Shown in pieces: positions 1 to 9,600 of a DNA stretch of 64,000 nt. Numbering within the stretch: the stretch's first letter is position 1; each line of letters starts with the position of its first letter. The notes under the pieces are model-generated. The model made no database searches, had not been told where the DNA came from, and saw only the letters and a program-made list of their open reading frames with translations. The stretch spans positions 124,001-188,000 of the forward strand of contig JAFVQU010000020.1 in the NCBI GenBank assembly GCA_017504625.1. The letters run 5' to 3'. This stretch comes from Clostridia bacterium (GTDB lineage Bacteria; Bacillota; Clostridia; Oscillospirales; CAG-272). The translations under genes were made by a program, and so were the position numbers.

Positions 1-120
1 TACGAATTTGCGTCTATCGTCAATATAGTGAGCTTGAACGCCGTTAGCAAGAGCGTTTGCGTTTCTTATTGCCTTTAGCATAGTAGGATTGCACTTTAAA
101 TTTCTTGCCTTTTCAGTCAT
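1..120 (-). CDS. Partial protein sharing the N-terminal motif of the giant lipoproteins
   Basis: The first 40 codons of a minus-strand gene run off the window edge. The start ATG is at 120, preceded by an AAGAAAGGAATC ribosome binding site. It begins 26 bases after the stop of the GH95-type gene, so the two are probably co-transcribed. Residues 22-32 read ANALANGVQAH. The same A-x-x-L/I-A-N/D-G/T-V/I-Q motif occurs just after the Ser/Thr/Glu linker in all four large lipoproteins downstream (for example SLANGVQ and ELADGVQ). Unlike those, this protein has no signal peptide or lipobox, so it should be cytoplasmic. The rest of the gene is not visible, and the function is unknown. Confidence 0.7.
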   Translation of the reverse strand, partial: MTEKARNLKCNPTMLKAIRNANALANGVQAHYIDDRRKFV

Positions 121-146
121 AATCAGATTCCTTTCTTGACACTTTT

Positions 147-2480
147 TTAGAAGTTTAGTTTTATAATCTGTCCTTGAAGTATATTACAAGTTACCCTTTC
201 ATTGTTGCAGTAAACCGCCAGCGTTACGTCACGCTCCGCCATGATCGACACTTCCGTTTTGCCGCCATGATATATAACGTCAACCTTTCCGTCAGGTATC
301 TTTATTCCGCGGCACCGTATACTGTTAAAGGCATCCGGACGTGCGGGGAGGATGAAAAGAGCGCCTTTGTTATATTGTACTAACATATCCTGAATCGCAT
401 TTACAGTTCCCATTAATGCATCAAGCTGTACGGGAGTCATAAAGTCTATAAGCATACTTGCACCCATGTGGCGCCAATCGTTATGGAGTGTAAAGAAGTT
501 GTCTATAATACAACTCTTTGCCATTGTCGCAAGGCTTTCAAGAGCGCGATTTCCTTGACCAAAGCGTGTCCAGATACAAGCCAAATGCGCAAAAGACCAA
601 CCCGACTGTGATTTTACAAGTCGACGGTCAGCCGCCTCAAAAAAGGCGTCTATTATGTGCTGGGGGCTTGAGGGCGATATCTCGTTACCGGGAAATATCG
701 GGAATAGATGCGAAAAATGTCGATGCTCGTAGTTATCTTCAAGCGAGTCATCAAGCCATTCTTTTATTGCGCCGTCACGATTTACCATATATTCCGGGAT
801 AGCGCTAAGAATATTTTGCCATTTTGTAATATTCTCACTATCTAAATCGATTTCGCACTCCGGAAGCGATACAAGCTCAAGCAAATGTGTCATAAAGTTT
901 TTGAGTATCGCCATATCCATCGTTGAATTCACCGTAACGGGACAAGGATGGTCGATATTATTGAAATCTGCGTTGTGTAGAAGATTGGCAGGTGTATTTT
1001 CAGGCGAAATGGATGGAGAAATTTTACACTTGCCGTTTTTATCGTATAGCAGATAATCCTCGTAAAACTCCGCCGCGCCAAGCATAAATGGAATTATTTC
1101 GCTGTTGAGCGTTTCCTTATCGTGAGTGTATAAATAGTACTGATAGAAATGTAGTGAGAGCCATCCTGCGCCTGATATCCAATTAAGAGTTACAGGAACT
1201 GTTGGGGTGGGAGGGGTAAGATTTTGTCCGTCCAGCGTTTCTGGTGTGGTGTACGTCGGAATATAAATTCCATTGAAACCAAATAGCTTTTTGGCATTGT
1301 CACGACATTCGTCAAGCTTTTCGTAGTAATAATGTATGAGATTTTTAAGGCACTCAGCCAAATCTCCGCTTAAAACGTGCCAATACAGCATTTCAACGTT
1401 CTCGTTGCATACGTGGCAGTTCCAGGGAAGATCATAGGTTCCTGCCCAAAGTCCGTAAAGCGGGAAGGGATTAGAGTCCTTATTCCAGGCACTGACAAAC
1501 AAATAGCGCCCGAATCGCCAAAGCTTTTCGTAAAGCATCAGTGGAGCAGTATCCTCGTAGGCGATATCGAGAAGCTCCTCGTTTGAAAGGTTAGATTCAA
1601 CGCAATTATCATCCGTAAGCTCAATAGACACTTTATTAAACACAGCAGAGTGCTTTTGTGCGTGGAATTCAAGCGCAACGTCAAAGTTGGGAGAACTATC
1701 AAGTATACTTGCATCAACCTCTGATTTTGCAAAGCTTAACAGCTTTACCGTAAAATCCGCGCTCTCAATAAACAAGGTGTCACCGTTATTACGACAGTTT
1801 CCACCATCGTTTATCTCAACCTTGATATGTGCGCCAAATGGCTGTCCGTCAACGTTTGCGCAATAATATAACGTGTGATCTGATACCTGATATACAAGAT
1901 TGTTCTCGCGACGCTTTTTTTCGTTTTCGCTGGACCAATCTCGGTTATCATATGCGCCAAAGCTAAGGGTGTAGCTACATCGGATATCGCTTTTTATATT
2001 GTAATAAAGTATGCCGTCATCACGCGATATAAAAGTGCGTTTTTCATGCTCACCTAAGTTGTCTTGCCATTTTACAAAAGCGTAGCCCCGTTCCATGTCA
2101 ATTCCACGACGGTATCCTTTAAAGAAAAGACCGTCGTGCTGATAGTTGAGGTTTATTGAACCGAGCGGAAAGGGGACAGCCTCCTTAAAGGAAGGATATC
2201 CTCTATCGCCAAGTGCTTCATACATAATATTGCGCGCGCCGTGATAATCTCCACCGTCGATTTTTTTGCGCATTTCTTCAAGTGCGAATGAAACGTCGGG
2301 CAGTGGCTTATAATTTTCTCTTGCGTGCCAGAGGTCATGTCTTGTGATTATGATGGTTTCCTCAGAAACAGCGCCAAAAACGAGAGCTCCCGTAATGCCG
2401 TTTCCAATCGGAAGCCCCGTTTTCCACATTTCTTTGTTTACCGATGCCGGTCTTTTGAGTAAAAGAATATTTCTGCTCAT
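147..2480 (-). CDS. GH95-family-like glycoside hydrolase, cytoplasmic
   Basis: A 777-residue protein with the GH95 (alpha-L-fucosidase/galactosidase) layout. It has an N-terminal LPIGNGITGALVFG beta-sandwich segment and an (alpha/alpha)6-barrel region with NENVEM near residue 359, matching the family's NxN catalytic-site asparagines. SPSISPEN near residue 490 matches the SPE catalytic glutamate segment, HRHFSHL near 593 is present, and the C-terminal MLVQ..G...ILPA element is conserved. The ATG at 2480 is chosen because GAGGAGAAG lies just upstream; a longer version from 2531 would swallow that site. No signal peptide is seen, so it probably acts on oligosaccharides inside the cell. The specific sugar (fucose, galactose or other) cannot be read from sequence. 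It has its own promoter (2513-2541) and is followed by the partial gene at the window edge. Confidence 0.82.
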   Translation of the reverse strand: MSRNILLLKRPASVNKEMWKTGLPIGNGITGALVFGAVSEETIIITRHDLWHARENYKPLPDVSFALEEMRKKIDGGDYHGARNIMYEALGDRGYPSFKEAVPFPLGSINLNYQHDGLFFKGYRRGIDMERGYAFVKWQDNLGEHEKRTFISRDDGILYYNIKSDIRCSYTLSFGAYDNRDWSSENEKKRRENNLVYQVSDHTLYYCANVDGQPFGAHIKVEINDGGNCRNNGDTLFIESADFTVKLLSFAKSEVDASILDSSPNFDVALEFHAQKHSAVFNKVSIELTDDNCVESNLSNEELLDIAYEDTAPLMLYEKLWRFGRYLFVSAWNKDSNPFPLYGLWAGTYDLPWNCHVCNENVEMLYWHVLSGDLAECLKNLIHYYYEKLDECRDNAKKLFGFNGIYIPTYTTPETLDGQNLTPPTPTVPVTLNWISGAGWLSLHFYQYYLYTHDKETLNSEIIPFMLGAAEFYEDYLLYDKNGKCKISPSISPENTPANLLHNADFNNIDHPCPVTVNSTMDMAILKNFMTHLLELVSLPECEIDLDSENITKWQNILSAIPEYMVNRDGAIKEWLDDSLEDNYEHRHFSHLFPIFPGNEISPSSPQHIIDAFFEAADRRLVKSQSGWSFAHLACIWTRFGQGNRALESLATMAKSCIIDNFFTLHNDWRHMGASMLIDFMTPVQLDALMGTVNAIQDMLVQYNKGALFILPARPDAFNSIRCRGIKIPDGKVDVIYHGGKTEVSIMAERDVTLAVYCNNERVTCNILQGQIIKLNF

Positions 2481-2512
2481 AAATCTTCTCCTCATGTTTT
2501 CTTTACACCTAC

Positions 2513-2541
2513 ATTTTAGCATGTTTGACATAGAAAATCAA
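2513..2541 (-). promoter_or_regulatory. Promoter of the GH95-type operon
   Basis: TTGATT, 17-base spacer, TAAAAT with an extended TG (TGC before the -10), read on the minus strand. It sits between the terminator of the upstream lipoprotein gene and the glycosidase start, so the glycosidase and the partial gene form a separate unit. Confidence 0.65.
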
Positions 2542-2562
2542 TCATAATTTAAAATGTTATTA

Positions 2563-2598
2563 AAAAACGAGCGACCTGCGCAAGCGCAGGTCGCTCAG
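2563..2598 (-). terminator. Intrinsic terminator of lipoprotein 1
   Basis: A GC-rich hairpin with arms GAGCGACCTGCGC / GCGCAGGTCGCTC, followed on the minus strand by a run of six T. It lies just past the stop of lipoprotein 1. Confidence 0.88.
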
Positions 2599-2609
2599 GA
2601 TTTGATCGA

Positions 2610-5600
2610 TCACTTTGTCTCGCCGGTAGATGTATCTATCTGAGATGCAGTATTGTTCTTGAAGAACGTGATTTCATCCACATCACTGTTGCCTTCAATG
2701 ATATCGTTAAGATCATCATGAAGTGCAAAATATGCAAGATCGACGTGTGTCGACTCTGATACGGGTGTATTAAATACATCAAATCTGACGTGTTTGATCT
2801 TGTAAGTTCCTTCGTCAGTGGGGAATATGGTAGCAATACCCGAGTTAGCAAGGTCAACGACAAGCACGTGCCATTCTCCATCGACATAGAATCCGTTGTT
2901 GAGAGGAATGCGTACGCTGTCACCAGCGACTGCACCTTCATTTACGGTTGACGCAAAGAACTCAATATATTCAAGCTTATCCGGATTTGTTGTGGGAACT
3001 CTGTACTTGACCACAAGGTACTGACCCGTTATTATTTCTGCCTCTCCCGTGGTTGCGTCAATGGTGTTGGTGAAGGGAGGGAAACGACCTTCTTCTGTCT
3101 TTGGTGTGCCGTGGATTGAAATGAAAGCGGATGTGCCCTCGCTTCCGGTTTTTGTGCTACTGAACATAGGCCATGTCTTTGTCGCACGCGCAAGGTCTAC
3201 GCTGTTAGCATATACGTTGTAGGGTGAAAGAACGTTTTCCGTTATCGGAATTCTTGCGACCTTTGTAAACTCGGGATCAATTTCCATCTTGAATGTTCTG
3301 GGAGTGCCGTCGGTCATAGTCGTTACGAAGGAATAAGAGAATGTTCCGTCATCGTCGTAATAAACTGCGTATCCATCGTAGTTATATCTATATCCAAGCA
3401 CGTCGGGGGTGTTCTTCGAGCTTATTTCATATTCTACCCATTCGTTACCTATCTTTTCGTAGACTTGGGGAATAGCAAGATCCTTAAATCCGTAGACTCT
3501 TACTGCTACGTTGTTTTCTCCACCTGAGATCGTAAACTCGGCGCTCGTTCCGTTTGCGGATTTTACCTTGGGAACGAAGGTGCTTTCAATAACGCTTGCG
3601 TTTTCTCCGGCGGTTACCTTGAATGGATCTACTGCCGAATTTTCGCGTATGTCTCGTACATTCTGGTCGGGTGCAAAATCAGCGCCGCTGTAATCAGACT
3701 CCTGAGAGCCCCAGGGAGTGATGATTGCATTTACCGTGATACTGTCGCCCGCCTTTATTTCAACGCTGTCAAGATTGAGCGAAAGGTATGCGTTAAGGTT
3801 ACCCTCTCTTACTATGAAGTTTGCATCTATTGCTTTGCCGCCAACGATTATCTCGGAGCTGCAAACAAGAAAGGAAACGTTAACGTATCCGGGGCCTCCC
3901 GCGCCGACGTAGCCCTTCATATCGCAGTAATCAAAGTAGGGACATTCATCGCCGAGAATATACATTACTTCGGGGCCGTCCACGTGTGCGTCCACGATAA
4001 CGGACTCGTTGTTCTCATTCAGATATCCGAATTTCTGGTACTCACCCGCCGGGTCGTTGTCACTTACAGAATAGATATTGAACTGTTTCTTAAAGTTGTC
4101 AAAGCTCATATCCTCAAGAAATTCGTACTTTATCGTGTAATAAGCGCGGTTTTCATCAGTCTGGGGCATTTCGGTATGCTCAAGAGTCACCGCAATCTTA
4201 TTATCGGTCGACAAATATTTGAGAATGGCATTTGCGTACGTAGGACCGTAGGAATCAACCTCTTTGCTTGTGTTATATGTGGTATGATAGTTACCGTCGT
4301 TGTCCGTGTAGGTAAGGAATGCGTGAGCGCCGCCAGAGGTGTGCTGAGGCTGATCCAGCCATAGGGGTGCAGAGAGCGCTCTGTGGTCGGGCAGGATACT
4401 GGTGGGACGCTCGAAGTTTATGCAGTTGGTTTCGGTAACGCCAACTGATAAATGATAGTAGGGTGTGTAAAATTCAATAGAAGATAGCTGCTTGAGAGGA
4501 TAGTTGCCCCAGTTCTGATATAGGTGAAGCACGTTAAGCTCCATCATTTCCTCAGCAAGAAGCGATATGGGGAAGATAACCTCACTGTATGCCGTATCAA
4601 GAAGATCGTATATATTGTTGTCACCGTCGGCTACAAAGTTTTTACATACCTCAAGCGGAACGGGGAGCATCATAAGGTTTTCGTCAAGCAAAGCCGCTGA
4701 CTCAAGTCTACCGCCCGTGCTTGCCGCCAGAATGTAGATATTTCTGTCGTCAGGACTCTTTACTGTAAAATTAAGCTCATAGTGCTTGTTCTGAGCCTTG
4801 TAGTAATTGTGATTAAAGCTTCCCGCCGCGAGAGAGAATTCATAACAACCGCGAAGGGCATTGTAGCCTATCATCTTGCCGCTATCTGAGTATACCGCAC
4901 TGACCTTGATATTTTTCGCGGAAAGAGGGTGTCTTTCAATCTCGGCTTCTTTAAGGAATTCATCAAATGTATGATTTTCGTCGGTATAAAGTCTTTGACC
5001 TATGTGGAAATCGTTTGTGTTGCCTATTGCTTCGGCATCACCAACAAGAACAGTGTTGTTTTCAGGTGCACGCTCCTGAATAATGACGTAAGCTCCGTCT
5101 TCAAGAGTGACAGTCATTTTACCGGTGGTTTCGTCAACAGGAAGAATATATCCGAAAATTCCGGCGTCCTTAATATCAAATCCGATATATTCTGCGCTAT
5201 CCCAGTCAACGTTATCGAGAGTCTCATGCAATCCGTTTGCATCTTTAACTATGATCTTGTCAACAGTATCTGCAGAAATGTCGGTACGCACACCGATTGC
5301 ATCAATGTCAGACGTATCGGTGTGAGCTACTACCTGAAGCTCGTGATGGAGCTTATCGGGATAGATGTGGAATATTCTTGCGGTTGAGAGCGAAGATACC
5401 CCCGCCTCAACGGCATCGATTATCTTGATGTCCGAAACTTCAACAATATTTCCGGGCTCTGTTTGATTGAAATCTATTCTTATTGACTTGAGCGTGCCGG
5501 TATAATCCTTAACGCTTCCGAGATACACTGTATAGGTATGGAACTCTCCGTCTGCTGGCAGAATGTCAAAGTCTACAATTTGATGGGCATTTGCTGCGTT

Positions 5601-6401
5601 ATACGCACCTGCTGCAAGGTAGATAGAGCCGGTTGAGCTTGAATCAGACGTTCTCAACGTGATCTGAGCGTACGAATATTCGTTTGTGGGAAGGTTGATA
5701 TTTGAGAAAGAAAAATATGGGTCGCTGCCCGTGATCTCCGACTTCAACACTCCGCCAGTGATCTTTGCCTTGAGATCCTTCTTGTTATGTGCGGACAGAT
5801 CTACTTTATATTCTTTGTCAACTACAAATCCGTTTACAAAGTTTTGACCTTCAATACGGAATTCATCGTAATAATAGCCGAATCTGAAGGTGTTTATACT
5901 TGCCTCGTTTTCAGATTTGGATGCATAGAATGTAGAGCCGTCCTTGACTCTGATAAAGGCATCAAGTGTATTCTGAATATAGGAGTTTCCTTCGTTGTTT
6001 ACAATAGACGAAACAAGCTGATCCTTGGAGGGCTTGAGAACGTACTCAAGCTTCATATTCATGTTTTGCAAGAAGTAGCTGTCCGCGCCCACATTTGATC
6101 GGTATTCCTGAATTGTGTTGGCAATGCCATTCGCCGACTGAATCAAATTAGCGTAAGGACCTTCAAAATGCTCAATCTCCTCGTTGCCTTCAGAGGAGGA
6201 CTCAGTAGTATCTGCAGGCTCAGACTCTGATGAATCTTCATCCTCGCCTTCACTATTTTGGGAATCGGTGCAACTTTCAGAAATATCTTCAGTATTGCTC
6301 AGTGTTGGGTTTTCGATCGGTTTTCCACACGACGAAAAAGCGGCGGAAAGCATTACAATCGAAAGAAGCAAGGAGATAAGCGACGGTATTGTTTTTTTCA
6401 T
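2610..6401 (-). CDS. Giant lipoprotein 1, uncharacterised paralogue family
   Basis: 1263 residues, starting at ATG 6401 (AGTAGGAAA ribosome site); a TTG five codons upstream overlaps that site and is rejected. An N-terminal signal with lipobox AAFSSC predicts lipid anchoring to the outer face of the membrane. A Ser/Glu/Asp-rich linker of about 60 residues follows, then the IANTIQ motif, a jelly-roll-like segment (about residues 200-335), and a long middle region. The middle carries family signatures LDENLMMLPVP, YHLS.GVTETNC, DHRALSAPLW, EMPQTDENR, PWGSQESDYSG and APDQNVRDIREN. One C-terminal module with DGEWHVLVVDLA and VDLAYFALHDDL ends the protein. It is closest to lipoprotein 4. No catalytic signature is recognised; binding or processing of a surface or environmental polymer is inference only. 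Confidence 0.75.
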   Translation of the reverse strand: MKKTIPSLISLLLSIVMLSAAFSSCGKPIENPTLSNTEDISESCTDSQNSEGEDEDSSESEPADTTESSSEGNEEIEHFEGPYANLIQSANGIANTIQEYRSNVGADSYFLQNMNMKLEYVLKPSKDQLVSSIVNNEGNSYIQNTLDAFIRVKDGSTFYASKSENEASINTFRFGYYYDEFRIEGQNFVNGFVVDKEYKVDLSAHNKKDLKAKITGGVLKSEITGSDPYFSFSNINLPTNEYSYAQITLRTSDSSSTGSIYLAAGAYNAANAHQIVDFDILPADGEFHTYTVYLGSVKDYTGTLKSIRIDFNQTEPGNIVEVSDIKIIDAVEAGVSSLSTARIFHIYPDKLHHELQVVAHTDTSDIDAIGVRTDISADTVDKIIVKDANGLHETLDNVDWDSAEYIGFDIKDAGIFGYILPVDETTGKMTVTLEDGAYVIIQERAPENNTVLVGDAEAIGNTNDFHIGQRLYTDENHTFDEFLKEAEIERHPLSAKNIKVSAVYSDSGKMIGYNALRGCYEFSLAAGSFNHNYYKAQNKHYELNFTVKSPDDRNIYILAASTGGRLESAALLDENLMMLPVPLEVCKNFVADGDNNIYDLLDTAYSEVIFPISLLAEEMMELNVLHLYQNWGNYPLKQLSSIEFYTPYYHLSVGVTETNCINFERPTSILPDHRALSAPLWLDQPQHTSGGAHAFLTYTDNDGNYHTTYNTSKEVDSYGPTYANAILKYLSTDNKIAVTLEHTEMPQTDENRAYYTIKYEFLEDMSFDNFKKQFNIYSVSDNDPAGEYQKFGYLNENNESVIVDAHVDGPEVMYILGDECPYFDYCDMKGYVGAGGPGYVNVSFLVCSSEIIVGGKAIDANFIVREGNLNAYLSLNLDSVEIKAGDSITVNAIITPWGSQESDYSGADFAPDQNVRDIRENSAVDPFKVTAGENASVIESTFVPKVKSANGTSAEFTISGGENNVAVRVYGFKDLAIPQVYEKIGNEWVEYEISSKNTPDVLGYRYNYDGYAVYYDDDGTFSYSFVTTMTDGTPRTFKMEIDPEFTKVARIPITENVLSPYNVYANSVDLARATKTWPMFSSTKTGSEGTSAFISIHGTPKTEEGRFPPFTNTIDATTGEAEIITGQYLVVKYRVPTTNPDKLEYIEFFASTVNEGAVAGDSVRIPLNNGFYVDGEWHVLVVDLANSGIATIFPTDEGTYKIKHVRFDVFNTPVSESTHVDLAYFALHDDLNDIIEGNSDVDEITFFKNNTASQIDTSTGETK

Positions 6402-6478
6402 AATTTTCCTACTCAACTTTCACATTTTTTAGCTGATATTTTGATATAAAATCAAATGTTGATCAAATAGATGAGCAA

Positions 6479-6516
6479 AACTCAATAACTTATTGAGTTC
6501 TTGAATAAAACTCAAT
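6479..6516. promoter_or_regulatory. Candidate operator: repeated AACTCAAT/ATTGAGTT palindromes
   Basis: 6479-6499 is a perfect 21-base palindrome (arms AACTCAATAA / TTATTGAGTT around one central base). Its right arm pairs again with AACTCAAT at 6509-6516, and a further AACTCAT lies at 6524, overlapping the -10. The cluster covers the predicted transcription start and early leader of lipoprotein 1. It could be a repressor site or an mRNA hairpin; the other three lipoprotein promoters lack it. Confidence 0.5.
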
Positions 6517-6518
6517 TA

Positions 6519-6547
6519 ATTATAACTCATTTGCAAAAGATTGTCAA
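6519..6547 (-). promoter_or_regulatory. Promoter of lipoprotein 1
   Basis: Perfect consensus TTGACA, 17-base spacer, TATAAT on the minus strand. The start would fall about 110 bases before the ATG, with inverted repeats directly over it. Confidence 0.8.
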
Positions 6548-6591
6548 TCCTATATTTAACTTAAATATTAAAAAATTATAAAATATTTAAT

Positions 6592-6625
6592 CAAAAAAAG
6601 CGGAGGACCTACGTCCTCCGCTTAA
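6592..6625 (-). terminator. Intrinsic terminator of lipoprotein 2
   Basis: Hairpin AAGCGGAGGAC / GTCCTCCGCTT followed by seven T on the minus strand, 12 bases after the stop. Confidence 0.9.
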
Positions 6626-6636
6626 AACTTTATTTG

Positions 6637-9600
6637 TTAGTTACTTGTGCTGACTTCACGTGTTCCGCTACCAGTGATAAGAGTGATGGTTTCCATATCT
6701 TCCTTATGGAATTCAAGTATATCGTCAAGGTTATCGTGGAGAGCAAAGTATCCAAGATCAACCTTGTCTACAAACTGACCGGTAGGAGATTTAAGACCGT
6801 TGAACACGTCAAATCTTACGTATTGGAGCTTGTATTCGCCACTATCCTTGGGCTTAATAGTCCACTTGTTAAAGCTTGCCGTGTCGATTACAAGAACGTG
6901 CCACTGACCGTCGGCTATAAGCTGACCGCTTGTCTGGTTGACTTTGAAGAAGTCTGCGGGGTCACTTATTTCGGTCTCGTCGTGCTCGGTACTTGCGAAG
7001 AACTGGAATTCCATTTTGTTGTTGTTTGCATTTTCGACGGGAAGTCTGTACTTGACTATAATGTACTGACCGGTAACGATTCCATCGTAGTTCTTGAACA
7101 TCTTTTCAATGACTGATTCGGTATAGTGATGAGATTCGGGAAGAGGATATACCGAAACGTAATCTCCGCCTGCATCTGCGCCCATCTGTACACGACCGAA
7201 CCAGCCCTTCCAAAGAGTGCCTGCAATTCCATTGCCGTTCTGGTAATGGTGGTAAGGTGTGACCTCCTCAAAGCTACCTTCTTCAACGATAATTCTGCCG
7301 AACTTTTCAAAGTTCTCGTCAAGCTCGATCTTGAAGGTTCTTTCTTTACCCTCGGTCATATCAATTATGAAGGAGTAGGAGAATGTGCCGTCCTCATCGT
7401 AATATACGTTGTATCCGTCGTAGTGAGCACCGTAGCCAACCTTATCAAGATTGTCGGAGGAAGAGATATTGTGGAGTTCCCACTTGCCGTCGATAAACTC
7501 GTAAACAAGCGGGACGGAGAGCTTGTCAAATCCGTAAATTCTTACTGCGGCAGTATGTCCCTTGTGACGGTGGGGAATTTCAAATGCCTGTGCCTTACCG
7601 CCCGAAATAGTGAATTCTGCGCTCTTGCCGTTAGTGGTATTGAGCTTATGTATAAACTTGTTTTCGGTAACCTCACAGTCTGCAACCGCCTCAACCTTTA
7701 TGGGATTGAGAAGAGTGTTCTCACGGACGTCGCGAACGTTCTGGTCAGGTGCATACTTCGTTCCGCTGTAATCAGATTCCTCAGATCCCCAAGGCATGAG
7801 AATAACGTAGAGAGTAATCTTGTCGCCCTTCTGCAGTTCAAGCTTATCGGTATCAAGCGTAAGAGCAACGGATCCGCCCGAGGCACTTGCGCGGAGCGCA
7901 AGGGAAATATCCTGCTTTTCGCCGCCTATTGTGATGTCGCAGCTATCAACAAGCACAGCAACGTTACCGTAATTGACGGAGCTTCTCTTAAATGCCGCAA
8001 AATAAGGGCAGTTATCTCCGAGAGTGTATATCTGGTTGCCGCTGATATCCTTAAAGTTCATAACTTGAGGCTGGTTATTAGCATCAAGGTAGCTGAACAT
8101 CTGATAGAGATCGTTGGTGTCGTTAGTGCCGACCTTATAAAAGTAGAAGTTATCCTTTACGTTCTTTATCGTAACATCCTCAAGCGCCTCATATTCGAAT
8201 ACATAATAGGTTCTGTTTTCGTCACTGTCGGGAAGCTCGATATGACGGCGAGTAGACTTGATCTTTTCGTCAAACGTAAGGTAGTTCATCGTGATATCGA
8301 CGTAGGTGGGGCCGTATGAGTCGATATAGTTAGACGTAAACTCCTCACCAAGAGAGAGGAAGGAATGGTTACCCGACTGCTGATGAGTGTTGCTTCCGGG
8401 CCATTCGGTACCCGACATACCTCTGAAGTCAGGCATCATGTTGGGTATTGCACGCTCGTTAGGCCAGCCCCACGGAACAAGACAGTTCGACTCGGTCGTT
8501 CCGAGAGAGAGGTGATAATAAGCGTTTGTATATTCGATATAGGATATCTGCTTAAGCGGGAAGTCGCCCCAGTTTTCATAGAGGTGGAGAACGTTGTATT
8601 CTCTGAGTTCGTCGGGGCTTGCTATAATAGGCATAATGGCCTCGCTGTATCCTATATCAATAAGGTCAAAGAGATTGTGGTCACCGTCACCGAAGAAGTT
8701 CTTACCTACCTCGATCGGAACGGGAAGCATCATAAGGTTCTCGTCAAGAAGTGCCGAGCACTCAAGAACTGTATCGTCAGATCTCGCAACAATATAAAGC
8801 AATCTCTCATGAGAATCACTCTTTACGGTAAAGTTGAGCGAGTACTGACGGTTCTGGTAGTCCTCCCATCTCTTGAGTCCCTTGATTCCACTCCATGCAA
8901 TGCTGAAGATGTAAGAGCCGCGAACTCCATCGTAGCCCTCGTATACGCCGTTGTCGGAGTATGCCAAGCTGACCTTGATATTCTTACCGCCGAGAGGATT
9001 TCTCTCAAAGTATGCCTGAAGCTTAAGGCTTTCAAAATCATGAGTTTCGTCTGTGTATATTCTGTAACCCATATAGAAGTCGTTTCCGTTTCCTATCTTG
9101 TTGAGATAGTTTTCGGGATCGCCCTCACCGGGGAGAATGGTATTATTTTCGGGTGTACGCGAGTAGATAATCACGTATTTTCCATCTTCAAGAGTAACCT
9201 TTATGGTACCCGTGGTCTCGTCAACGGGGAGAATAAGTCCGAATATACCCGCTTCTTTGATATCAAATCCGATATACGTTGCAGTTGCCCAATCTACGTT
9301 TTCAAGAGTGTCGTGGGTGCCGTTTGCATCCTCAACGATGATCTTGTCAACGGTAGCAGCATCGATCTCGGTTTTAACGCCTATTTCGGCAATGTCCGTG
9401 ACCTGCTCGGTTACCGCAAGCTGCATTTCGTAGTGAAGCTTGTCGGAGTATGTGTGGAAAATGTTTGCAAGATAGATATTATCTATACCTTGTTCCTGTC
9501 CCTCTACCAAGGATATATCCGAAATATGAATATCTTCCTTCACATTGAAACCCGTGTCCATATCGATACGAATTCCGGTGAGCTTGCCCCCGTCCTTATC

